From CAJXNP01 sp050305935 (GTDB lineage Bacteria; Bacteroidota; Bacteroidia; Cytophagales; Cyclobacteriaceae): a DNA stretch of 52,149 bases. The translations under genes and the position numbers were made by a program. This document shows, one piece after another, positions 44,366 through 52,149 of the stretch. A model generated the notes under the pieces. The model was given only the letters and a program-made list of their open reading frames with translations, had not been told where the DNA came from and did no database searches. The stretch spans positions 1 to 52,149 of the forward strand of contig JBNLGG010000026.1 of the NCBI GenBank assembly GCA_050305935.1, given 5' to 3'. How positions within the stretch are numbered: the first letter of the stretch is position 1; every line of letters begins with the position of its first letter.

Positions 44366-45655
44366 ATGGAAAAAAAATCTACATCAAGACGCTCCTTTTT
44401 GACAAAAAGTGCGATGGTTGGGGCATTAGGCTTTACTGGAATTTCTGAGTCCTTCGGAAAGGGTTTTACAAACGCCATTGACGCAAATCCAAAACTCTCC
44501 GCCCCCTCTGATATAAAAATCACAGATGTAAAATGTGGCTACGTAGGTGGGAGTCTTTTTGTAAAAATATATTCTGATCAGGACGTCTATGGCTGTGGTG
44601 AAGGGGTAGATGCCATTCGGGGAACTTATCATATGGTGATGGGTATGGGGCGGTTTTTAAAAGGGCAAAGCCCATTCACAATACATAAAATCTTTGAACA
44701 AATGCGCCGTGCCGGTCACTTTGGGGGAGCACAGTCGGGTATGTATGTTGCCGTACTATCAGCGATCGAAACGGCCCTGTGGGATCTAACCGGAAAGGCA
44801 TTGGGAGTTCCGGTTTATCAATTGCTCGGCGGAAAATTCCGTGATAGTGTCAGGGTGTATTGTGACACAGCACTTTACCGTGTTCGTTTTCCTTCACCCG
44901 AAGATTTTGCGAATGCTGCCAAAGAAGCGATTAAAAACTGGGGTTTCAATGCGTTGAAATTTGACCTGGATTATGCGTCCGACCCTGATAAATATGACCG
45001 GTACAATTGGACGGCCAGCCCTGGTGAAATTTCCCGGATGTACAATCAATTAGCTGCCGTTCGCGAAGCGGTAGGGCCAAAAACAGACCTATGTGTGGAC
45101 ATGCACGGACGCTATGACTTTCCTACCGCGCAAGCTATTGCAAAAAAGGTGGAGCCACTGAATTTAACCTGGCTGGAAGAACCCGTACCTGCGGAAAATG
45201 TGGATGCGTATCGAAGAATAGCAGAAGAAACAAATACACCGATTAGTGCCGGTGAAAACATTTATCTCGCCTACGGATTCAGGCGATTACTGGAAATCGG
45301 TGGAGTCGATATTGTGATGCCCGATTTGCAAAAATGTGGTGGATTGGGCGAGGGCCAACGCATTGCCAACCTCGCTAATTTGTACTACGTGCCTTTTTCA
45401 CCGCACATGGTAGCGTCATTCCTGGGGGCAATGGCTTGCGCCCACGTGTGCGCGACAGTACCCAATTTTCACCTGATGGAATGGCAATCTTATTTTCATA
45501 CCAATCCGATGTATAAAGAGATAGTCATCTATGATGAAGAAGATTGGGTGAAAGACAGTTTTATAAAAGTTTCCAATAAACCAGGCATCGGTGTTGATAT
45601 CAATGAGGAAGCAATGAAAAAATATGCTTCTCCCAATGTGCCGTTTTTCGAATAG
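44366..45655 (+). CDS. Tat-exported enolase-superfamily (mandelate racemase type) sugar-acid dehydratase
   Basis: A 429-residue protein with a twin-arginine signal (TSRRSFLTKSAMVGALGFTG). The N-terminal capping domain follows to about 165, then the barrel. Metal ligands of the mandelate-racemase subgroup are visible: Asp245 (CVDMHG), Glu271/272 (LEEPV) and Glu297 (SAGEN), with IVMPDLQKCGG next and the catalytic His347 (FSPHM). Studied relatives dehydrate aldonates (galactonate, mannonate, gluconate, arabinonate, fuconate) to 2-keto-3-deoxy acids. Which of these is used cannot be read off. The gene starts 2 bp after the RraA stop. Tat export is unusual for sugar-acid dehydratases, which are normally cytoplasmic, and agrees with the exported partners in this cluster. 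Confidence 0.85.
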   Translation: MEKKSTSRRSFLTKSAMVGALGFTGISESFGKGFTNAIDANPKLSAPSDIKITDVKCGYVGGSLFVKIYSDQDVYGCGEGVDAIRGTYHMVMGMGRFLKGQSPFTIHKIFEQMRRAGHFGGAQSGMYVAVLSAIETALWDLTGKALGVPVYQLLGGKFRDSVRVYCDTALYRVRFPSPEDFANAAKEAIKNWGFNALKFDLDYASDPDKYDRYNWTASPGEISRMYNQLAAVREAVGPKTDLCVDMHGRYDFPTAQAIAKKVEPLNLTWLEEPVPAENVDAYRRIAEETNTPISAGENIYLAYGFRRLLEIGGVDIVMPDLQKCGGLGEGQRIANLANLYYVPFSPHMVASFLGAMACAHVCATVPNFHLMEWQSYFHTNPMYKEIVIYDEEDWVKDSFIKVSNKPGIGVDINEEAMKKYASPNVPFFE

Positions 45656-45865
45656 CGGGCAGTTGATAATATTTGTTTGAATCACCTGATTTGTTTATTG
45701 CGAAGCAAGGAAGAAGCGATCAGGTGTCAGACGGTTGGGGTGATGTGATTTTTCAGATGGTATCTTTTTACACCGTCAAACCCCTCTAAATCCGGGATCA
45801 TGAGATTTGAATATGTTTGCCCGGTATTACGATCAGAAGTAGTGTTAAGCAAGAAACAGAGTATG

Positions 45866-48800
45866 TTATTCATTGATTTGCTTAAGCCGGGATTCCATGT
45901 AGCTCGTAGGGGGCATACCATAAAACTCCTTAAAGGAATTTGAAAAATGGGCTACGTTTGAGAAGCCCACGGCAAAGGCGACTTCAGAAATGTTCATGGA
46001 TTTATCGGAAAGCAGATTTGCCGCCTGATGAAGCCTGATATTTCGAATGAAATCCCTGGTAGATTGATTGGTCAGTTCTTTCAATTTCCGGTGAAGGTGC
46101 ACCCGGCTTATGCCAATTTCACGGGCGAGCATTTCCACGTGCAATTCAGGATTACCTATGTTGTCATTGACCACATCGATGACCCTCAATAATAGTTTTT
46201 CATCAGGGGATTTCATCGATACCCTTTTGACTTTATCGTTTTGTTCCTGCCCACCGCTAAAATTGTTTCGGAGTATCTGGCGATTTTTAATAATATTTTG
46301 AGCGGTTTTCTTCAGTATTTCGATGTTAAAGGGTTTTGTCATGTAGGCATCCGCCCCAATTCCCAACCCTTCGAGATTGTCCTCTTCATTTGTTCTGGCT
46401 GTCAGTAGGATCACAGGAATGTGATTAATATTAACATTCTGTTTGATCTTTCTACATAGCGTGATACCATCCATTTCAGGCATCACCACATCGCTGATTA
46501 TTAAGTCAGGTGCGTTTTTTAGCGCAAAAGAAAGTGCTTCCTTGCCATTAGAACATTGCGCCACCTGGTATTGAAGGGCTAATTCACGAGAGATATACTC
46601 CAGTATATCCTGGTCGTCATCCACCACCAGGATTTTGATTTTACTTTTCGACTTCGCAACGGCTCCTTCCGCGTAATGTGTCGAAGGAGAAAATTTTGCC
46701 CGCTTGTTGCTTTCTTTAGAGAGAGTGAGATCGGTTGATATTTCTTCCTTATCCAGGTGTTTGTTACCGAGAGGCAATTGGATGATAAAGCGGCACCCTG
46801 GTTGGTGGCTATTGTTTTCCACATGTATGAAGCCGTGATGGAGTTCGACGATAGAGCGCGAGAGGTGCAGGCCAATTCCCGTTCCGTCAAAGCTTTTGTG
46901 TTTTTCATCCCTGACCTGGTAGAAACAATCAAACACTTTTTCCAATTCGTTTGGCGGTATGCCAATACCACTGTCAGAAATAGCGATCTGGGCATAATTT
47001 TTCATGTCGTCATTTGACCTTGCATAAAGTCCCGTGCCAACAGAAACATTGATCTTTCCACCATTTGGCGTAAATTTGATTGCATTGGATAGAACATTTA
47101 AAATCACTTTATCAAAATTGTAGGGATCTATCCAGATATTTAACTTTTCCAGGTCATTTTGGTAATTCAATTCAATCTGGTTCATTTTTAATTGTTCATT
47201 GAATATCCCACATAAATCCCTGACATAAGCTACGATTTCTGTTTCTTCAAACCTTAAGCCCATTTGTCCCTTATCTATTTTCTGAATATCCATCATTTGG
47301 TTGACCAGGTGTAAGATGCGTTCAGAGTTTCGGTTCATGGTAAGGTAGGACTTCCGTCTTTCGCTGTTTTCATCCCGGTCGATAAGTTTTTTGAGCGGAT
47401 TGATGATCAGCGACAGTGGTGTGCGGATTTCATGGGCCATGTTAATAAAAAATTGAACTTTAGCTTCATTAATCTGTTCGGCATGAATGTGTTCCTGCAT
47501 TTCCTGTCGCGTTCGCCTCCGTTGTCGCACTTCGAGGGCTATGAAAGTGACAAAAAGGCCAAAGATGATGATGTATGCAGCTTTGGCGCCATTGGTTAAA
47601 TACCAGGCCGGATGGATGATGATAGATACGCACTTTTCATCGGAGTACGTGTTGTAGTCCTTAGCGCGGATTTTAAGCGTGTAGGTGTCGGGAGAGAGGT
47701 TATTAAAAGTAATATCGTTTATCCCGGGCCTGAGCATAATCCATTTCACATCGTTACCGATTTTATACATGTATTGTATTCGTTCCGGATTGGTGTAATC
47801 CATGGACGAAAATTCAATCGTAAATGAATTGTCTTCATGATGTAAATGAAATTCATCTGCTTCGATCAATGGTGAGTCGATGATATCGTACCTTCCTGAT
47901 TTTGTCGCTTGATTTATCTCCTGATCATGGATATAAAATCCCGTCAGGAATACATCCATCTTTTTTCCTTCACCTTTGATTTCCAATGGATTGAAATGTG
48001 TGATTCCATGCAATCCGCCAAAAAATATCCTGCCATCATCTTTCATGGTCATTGATCTGGATGCAAATTCATTGCCCTGCAAGCCGTCGTAGGAAAAGTA
48101 GTTGGTAAATGTGCCGTTTTGAGGATCCAATTTTGAAATACCATAATTGGTACTTACCCAGATATTATGTTGTTGATCTTCAACGATGGAGTTGATGACA
48201 TTGCTTTGTATGCCGTCCTCGGTGGTATAAGAGGTCGTCCGGTTTGAATCCGGATGATAACAAAATAAACCTTCTGCCGTCCCAATCCAGATATTTCCCG
48301 AATCATCCTCAAAAAGAGTATTGATGAGCTGGTCTGGCAGTATGCGATTCACACCGAAGCCCGTCACAAAACTATGGGTTTTAAGATCCAGGCAACCTAA
48401 ACCGATCACCGTACCGGTATATAGCTTTTCATCAGACGAAAGCAAAAGCGGATTGACGAATCGATTTATCAATTGATCGGTATGGGCGTCAAAATCAGGA
48501 TCTTTTTCACCACTGTAATACTCCGTTTGGCCTGTTTTTAAATTCATACAGTACATGCCCGCACCGAGTGTACCGATCCACAAATTCTGATTTTTATCCT
48601 CAACAATGCTGTAAATTGGAATCACCCGGTGTGAAGTTCTGTCCAGGTATTTGTTCATCAATTCGCATTGCCCGGTATTCCGATCCATTTTCACAAGCCC
48701 CTTGTCATACGATCCCAGCCAAATATTTTCCTGTGAATCCTCAAAAATGGTCATAATGGTAGAAGGCATATTCGGATAATTGACAGCATTTTTAAAATGT

Positions 48801-49954
48801 GCTTTTAGCCTGCCGTTTCCCTCAAGCTTATAAATACCATCACCATCAGTTCCTACCCATAGCCAATTGTTTTGATCTGCGTAAAGGGAGGTAACATTAT
48901 TAGATCCTATAATATTGTTTTTGATCGATTTGTGGCCAATATACTGGAAATTACTGCTGCTGGCAGGAAGCATTACTACACCTTTTTGAAAAACACCCAG
49001 CCAGATATTTCCTTCTTTATCCTCCAGGATTGAGGTGATTTTAGAGCTTGAAAAATCGAAGGTAGAGATATTGAAATTTCCATTTGATACTTTATGGCTT
49101 TTCGGGTCAAAAATCTTTAACCCTTCGCCTTCAGTGCCAATCAGAATGTCTCCGTTTCGGCTGGTAAACAGTGTGTTAATCGGAAGATCTGCATCGAAAT
49201 TACAGGAGATGGTATTAAATGTCCCTTCGTTTCTATCAAATTTAAATATTCCATTTTGGTTACTTCCTACATACAAATTTCCTTCAAGGTCTTCCGAAAG
49301 ACACCTGATAATAATTCCTGATCCATCTTCATTGGTAAAATAGCTGTGGACACCTTTTTCCTGGTTTATGCAAAAAAGGCCTTTGTCCTGGGTGGTTATC
49401 CACAGGTTTTGAAAGCGGTCTTCATAAAACGTTTCAATAAATAAGCTCGGTATCACTTCAGGGAGGAAGTGAGCTGTTTTCAAACCATCATTTTGCGATA
49501 TGCTAAAAATCCCGAAACCGGATGTGCCAATGATTATTTCGCCGCTTGAAAGTTCGAGAATGGAAGTAACATAAGCTGTCAGCGAGTCTCCCTCTTCAGA
49601 AATTAAGGGAATATCTTTAAATGAATTTGTGGCAAAATCGTACTGCTGAAGCCCTCTTCCAAATCCTATAAGCAAATTTTTCTGACTATCCTCAAATATA
49701 ATTCTGGAAAAGTTATTGGCTACCTGACCCGGTCTGTTTTTATTCTTTTTATAAACGGTAAAATTTGATGCATCATACTTATTTAGCCCATCCCCGGTTG
49801 CAATCCAAATTTGCCCGTAGTGATCCTGCATGATATCATATACCAAACTGCTGGAAAGCTCTTTGTCTACTGAAAAGAACCTGGTGGTTTGCGGAAAGGC
49901 ATTAACCGATACAGTCACTAATATGATCAGAATATATAATCGGGTGTTTTGCAT
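45866..49954 (-). CDS. Hybrid two-component system regulator (HTCS) of PUL2
   Basis: A 1362-residue one-protein signalling system. A signal peptide (to about residue 23) leads into about a dozen propeller repeats (IWIATGDGLNKYDASNFTVY and similar) and a Y_Y_Y domain (DITFNNLSPDTYTLKIRAKD) in the periplasm. A membrane helix lies at about 785-805, then HisKA with His841 (MAHEIRTPLS), HATPase (GTGIGLHLSRSIVELHHG), a receiver with Asp1155 (IISDVVMPEMDGI), and a C-terminal AraC helix-turn-helix ending VGFSNVAHFSNSFKEFYGMP. It binds an oligosaccharide in the periplasm and activates PUL promoters directly. It converges on the sugar-acid operon and diverges from GH10, so both are likely targets. Confidence 0.95.
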   Translation of the reverse strand: MQNTRLYILIILVTVSVNAFPQTTRFFSVDKELSSSLVYDIMQDHYGQIWIATGDGLNKYDASNFTVYKKNKNRPGQVANNFSRIIFEDSQKNLLIGFGRGLQQYDFATNSFKDIPLISEEGDSLTAYVTSILELSSGEIIIGTSGFGIFSISQNDGLKTAHFLPEVIPSLFIETFYEDRFQNLWITTQDKGLFCINQEKGVHSYFTNEDGSGIIIRCLSEDLEGNLYVGSNQNGIFKFDRNEGTFNTISCNFDADLPINTLFTSRNGDILIGTEGEGLKIFDPKSHKVSNGNFNISTFDFSSSKITSILEDKEGNIWLGVFQKGVVMLPASSSNFQYIGHKSIKNNIIGSNNVTSLYADQNNWLWVGTDGDGIYKLEGNGRLKAHFKNAVNYPNMPSTIMTIFEDSQENIWLGSYDKGLVKMDRNTGQCELMNKYLDRTSHRVIPIYSIVEDKNQNLWIGTLGAGMYCMNLKTGQTEYYSGEKDPDFDAHTDQLINRFVNPLLLSSDEKLYTGTVIGLGCLDLKTHSFVTGFGVNRILPDQLINTLFEDDSGNIWIGTAEGLFCYHPDSNRTTSYTTEDGIQSNVINSIVEDQQHNIWVSTNYGISKLDPQNGTFTNYFSYDGLQGNEFASRSMTMKDDGRIFFGGLHGITHFNPLEIKGEGKKMDVFLTGFYIHDQEINQATKSGRYDIIDSPLIEADEFHLHHEDNSFTIEFSSMDYTNPERIQYMYKIGNDVKWIMLRPGINDITFNNLSPDTYTLKIRAKDYNTYSDEKCVSIIIHPAWYLTNGAKAAYIIIFGLFVTFIALEVRQRRRTRQEMQEHIHAEQINEAKVQFFINMAHEIRTPLSLIINPLKKLIDRDENSERRKSYLTMNRNSERILHLVNQMMDIQKIDKGQMGLRFEETEIVAYVRDLCGIFNEQLKMNQIELNYQNDLEKLNIWIDPYNFDKVILNVLSNAIKFTPNGGKINVSVGTGLYARSNDDMKNYAQIAISDSGIGIPPNELEKVFDCFYQVRDEKHKSFDGTGIGLHLSRSIVELHHGFIHVENNSHQPGCRFIIQLPLGNKHLDKEEISTDLTLSKESNKRAKFSPSTHYAEGAVAKSKSKIKILVVDDDQDILEYISRELALQYQVAQCSNGKEALSFALKNAPDLIISDVVMPEMDGITLCRKIKQNVNINHIPVILLTARTNEEDNLEGLGIGADAYMTKPFNIEILKKTAQNIIKNRQILRNNFSGGQEQNDKVKRVSMKSPDEKLLLRVIDVVNDNIGNPELHVEMLAREIGISRVHLHRKLKELTNQSTRDFIRNIRLHQAANLLSDKSMNISEVAFAVGFSNVAHFSNSFKEFYGMPPTSYMESRLKQINE

Positions 49955-50405
49955 TCTAAAATCTGGTTATCAAACAACAAAAACCGAAACAAGAAAATTA
50001 TAAGGTAACCAATTTAATTCTAAAAGCTTGCAAGAATTTTTCACAAAAAAAAGTGATGGCTCTGGTTGCCTCACCTGAAATTGTAGCAGTTCTTCGTATT
50101 AAACCGGATTGTCTTGCAAGGTGTCAGGGCATCACTAAAAGTGGAAAAACAAAATGTAACACAGGAGGGTGCTTTTTGAGCCAGGTTTCCTACTTATAAA
50201 AGTTATTCAAATGTAAGTGTCCGCTTTGTAAGTTCATTTGACAGAAAATACCAACAGATCGATCTGCTGATGGCAGCGTAGCGGTCCACGGTTTTTGTCA
50301 TTGGAATAGCGGATGTTAAGGGTGTTCAAATAAATGACTTTATCATAGGGGGGACGTATCGCGTGTCCGGCTGCGTGTTGGTTATTGCTGGGCGAGTGGA
50401 GATGA
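49955..50405. other. Intergenic region upstream of the HTCS gene
   Basis: Includes the HTCS promoter (on the minus strand TAATTTTC, close to TAnnTTTG, about 45 bases before its ATG). The rest shows no assigned gene; scattered short frames may be decayed coding DNA. Confidence 0.35.
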
Positions 50406-50525
50406 GATTTTAAAGGGTCGGGGAATGGCGAATGCTACATCGTGCCGGCTTTGGAACCGGGATTGGAAATCAAGGAAGATGTAAGTTCAATCTTGGTGGT
50501 CAATCGAAAATACTATTTGGAGTAA
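50406..50525 (+). pseudogene. C-terminal remnant of an unassigned protein
   Basis: An open 39-codon stretch runs from just after a stop codon to a TAA at 50523-50525 and includes GNGECYIVPALEPGLEIKED and SSILVVNRKYYLE. It reads like a genuine protein C-terminus without its start. I do not recognise the family. It lies 0.4 kb upstream of GH10. Confidence 0.3.
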
Positions 50526-50714
50526 ATAACCAATCAGAGGTAAGCTATGGCTTTTAACAGGATGAAGTCATAATGAGTTTGTGCTGGTTATCTCTTTTTT
50601 ATTCAATGTGTTAGGAATTATTCGTGTAAAGACTTTTCTTAGGAAAGACACTTCTGGAATGAGGGCGGTTGTTGTACAAACAATTTTATGTTTCACAATT
50701 AAACTGCTAAAATT

Positions 50715-50914
50715 ATGATCAACTCAAAAATGTTAATCTTGTGCCTGGTACTGGGGGTTATCCCCATACAATTGTCATCGTGGGATGCTATACCCACACA
50801 CCTTTACCAATCGAAGAGCACTTCCTGAAAGATCCCGGTAGCAAAAATATTTTGCTTTATGGGTGGATCCTGAACCTTGTACAAAAAAGTGACAGTTTTA
50901 ACAGCATCAAATAA
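50715..50914 (+). pseudogene. Small lipoprotein gene with a frameshift
   Basis: The ATG at 50715 starts a clear lipoprotein-like leader (MINSKMLILCLVLGVIPIQL) that then reads SSWDAIP and stops at 50826-50828. One base out of phase from about 50786 the frame continues CYTHTPLPIEEHFLKDPGSK through to a TAA at 50912-50914. Restoring one base after TCATCGTG would give LSSCG, a proper lipobox, and a 66-residue lipoprotein. Either a broken gene or a short relic. It ends 45 bp before GH10. Confidence 0.45.
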
Positions 50915-50959
50915 ATCAGCGGTGCAGTTTGACAATTTGTTAATCTTAAATCATTTATC

Positions 50960-52149
50960 ATGAAAATTCATAAATATTTATTATCAGTATATAACGCCTC
51001 AACTATTTTTCTCAAAAGAGCAACGACTATCGTTGCCATGCTGTGTTTTTTACTATTTGGGAACACCACATCTATCATGGCTCAGCTGGCTTCTTGTCAC
51101 AGTAAATTTGTTGGCAACATATGGTACGATGGCAATATGCCCTTAAATTTTGACCAGTATTTTAACCAGTTAACCCCTGAGAATGCTACCAAGTGGTCAT
51201 CTGTGCAAGGAGGCGGCCCAAACTCGTGGAACTGGGGACAAGCGTTGAACATGTACAATTACTGCAAATCAAACGGTCTACCGTTTAAGTACCACACGCT
51301 AGTTTGGGGTAATCAGTATCCTTCGTGGGTCGATAATGCTTCCGATAAAGCCGCGGCGGTAGAAAACTGGATCAGGGAAGCGGGACAGACATTTCCCAAT
51401 AGCGATTTTGTAGATGTTGTGAATGAATGTTTGCCAAACCACGCCCAGCCAAGCTGGTTGGGGGATATCGGCGGGCAAAATGGTCTGTACGGAACGGGCT
51501 GGGACTGGGTAGTGTGGTCTTTTGAAAAAGCGCGGCAGTACTTCCCTAATTCGAAACTTCTTATTAATGACTACAATATTTTGAACAACTCATGGAACAA
51601 CGACCTCGACGTTCTTTGTCAGATTGTCAACATTTTAAATGATCGCGGCCTGATCGATGGTATAGGCCTTCAGTCGCATGGCCTGCAAAATACTCCGGGA
51701 GCAGATGTTACAGCAAGGTTAAACAGTATTACTTCGCAATGTCCGGGTGTGCCAATCTACATCTCGGAATTTGATCTTGATATTGCCGATGATACCCAGC
51801 AAAGAAATAAAATGGCAGAGCTTTTTCCCATTTTCTGGAATAATGCTGCTATTCAGGGTATTACATTTTGGGGATATGTGCAGGGCCGCACCTGGATTCC
51901 CAATTCTCACCTGATCAGGTCTGATGGATCGGAAAGACCAGCCATGGTTTGGCTGAAAGATTATTTGAGTTGCTCCGGTTGCATACCTTCCACTATTACG
52001 CCGTACGTACAAATCAATGGCGGAAGTTGGCAGCAGACAGCCAGTGCCAGCTTGAATACAGGTGACAATGTTATGTTTGGCCCTCAGCCTGTAAGTGGAG
52101 GATCGTGGAGCTGGAGCGGGCCTAACGGTTTTACCGCTTCTACGCGTGA
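50960..52149 (+). CDS. GH10 endo-1,4-beta-xylanase (3' end beyond window)
   Basis: 396 residues are visible, and the frame is still open at the right edge. A long N-terminal leader (about 54 residues, hydrophobic TTIVAMLCFLLFGNTTSIMA) directs export. The GH10 barrel shows NQLTPENATKWSSVQ, KYHTLVWGNQYPSWV, the acid/base Glu156 in VDVVNECLPN, LQSHGLQNTPG, the nucleophile Glu270 in IYISEFDLD, and ITFWGYVQGRTW. After about residue 345 a second domain begins (ITPYVQINGGSWQQTASASL), a beta-sandwich of the PKD/CBM-like type, cut by the window. It cleaves the xylan backbone. Its position, divergent from the PUL2 HTCS, suggests that it belongs to that regulon. Confidence 0.92.
   Translation, partial: MKIHKYLLSVYNASTIFLKRATTIVAMLCFLLFGNTTSIMAQLASCHSKFVGNIWYDGNMPLNFDQYFNQLTPENATKWSSVQGGGPNSWNWGQALNMYNYCKSNGLPFKYHTLVWGNQYPSWVDNASDKAAAVENWIREAGQTFPNSDFVDVVNECLPNHAQPSWLGDIGGQNGLYGTGWDWVVWSFEKARQYFPNSKLLINDYNILNNSWNNDLDVLCQIVNILNDRGLIDGIGLQSHGLQNTPGADVTARLNSITSQCPGVPIYISEFDLDIADDTQQRNKMAELFPIFWNNAAIQGITFWGYVQGRTWIPNSHLIRSDGSERPAMVWLKDYLSCSGCIPSTITPYVQINGGSWQQTASASLNTGDNVMFGPQPVSGGSWSWSGPNGFTASTR

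Noticed and set aside
45682..45726. CACCTGAT / ATCAGGTG inverted repeat after the enolase-like gene, as a terminator
   Set aside because: Only an 8-bp stem with a 29-base loop and no T-run; too weak to call.
1..52149. Search for CRISPR arrays, tRNA or rRNA genes, transposases and phage genes
   Set aside because: No regular repeat-spacer pattern, cloverleaf, transposase motif or phage structural gene was seen by eye.

Overview
The window looks like chromosomal DNA of a Bacteroidota bacterium, most likely a polysaccharide-degrading member of the Cytophagales. The evidence is two SusC/SusD pairs, two giant periplasmic-propeller hybrid sensor kinases, many lipoproteins and exported glycoside hydrolases, and a promoter of the Bacteroidota type (TTG-N20-TAnnTTTG). 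The species assignment is inference. No rRNA, tRNA, CRISPR array, insertion sequence or integrase was recognised.

Layout. (1) 1-5.1 kb is mixed housekeeping and accessory DNA: an imuA-imuB mutasome pair on the minus strand behind a strong palindromic operator-like element, an antitoxin plus frameshifted PIN toxin, a K+ channel, a small membrane protein, a STAS-like gene without a clear start, and a DUF2975 membrane protein with its small XRE regulator. (2) 5.1-6.4 kb is a graveyard that includes the broken 5' end of an SGNH-type esterase gene. (3) 6.4-20.9 kb is polysaccharide utilisation locus 1 (PUL1): SusC, SusD, a surface glycan-binding lipoprotein, a terminator, then a tightly spaced operon of GH31 (alpha-xylosidase-like), GH97, GH29 (alpha-fucosidase) and GH2 (beta-galactosidase-like). 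(4) 21-25.7 kb holds a beta-helix gene remnant and a minus-strand propeller hybrid histidine kinase that ends in a receiver domain and has no DNA-binding domain. (5) 26-35.6 kb holds the 3' remnant of a second GH2 gene, then GH2, GH127/GH146 and GH51 genes (arabinose and uronic acid or galactose release), an AraC regulator and an FGGY gluconate-type kinase. (6) 35.9-50 kb is PUL2: SusC and SusD, then no glycosidase but an SMP-30 lactonase lipoprotein, a BASS-family transporter, a Sec-exported RraA-family protein and a Tat-exported enolase-superfamily dehydratase, facing a complete five-domain hybrid two-component regulator (HTCS). (7) 50-52 kb holds relics and a GH10 endo-xylanase that runs off the window.

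How the genes fit together. PUL1 plus the downstream arabinosidases looks built for a fucosylated, xylosylated, galactosylated and arabinosylated plant hemicellulose or pectin side chain. No backbone-cutting endo-enzyme lies inside PUL1; GH10, at the far edge, is the only one seen. PUL2 is the most unusual part. Its lactonase, dehydratase and aldolase-like protein all carry export signals, which suggests a periplasmic, non-phosphorylative sugar-acid pathway whose small product is taken up by the BASS transporter, coupled to SusCD import. Several truncated gene ends show that the locus is being actively remodelled.
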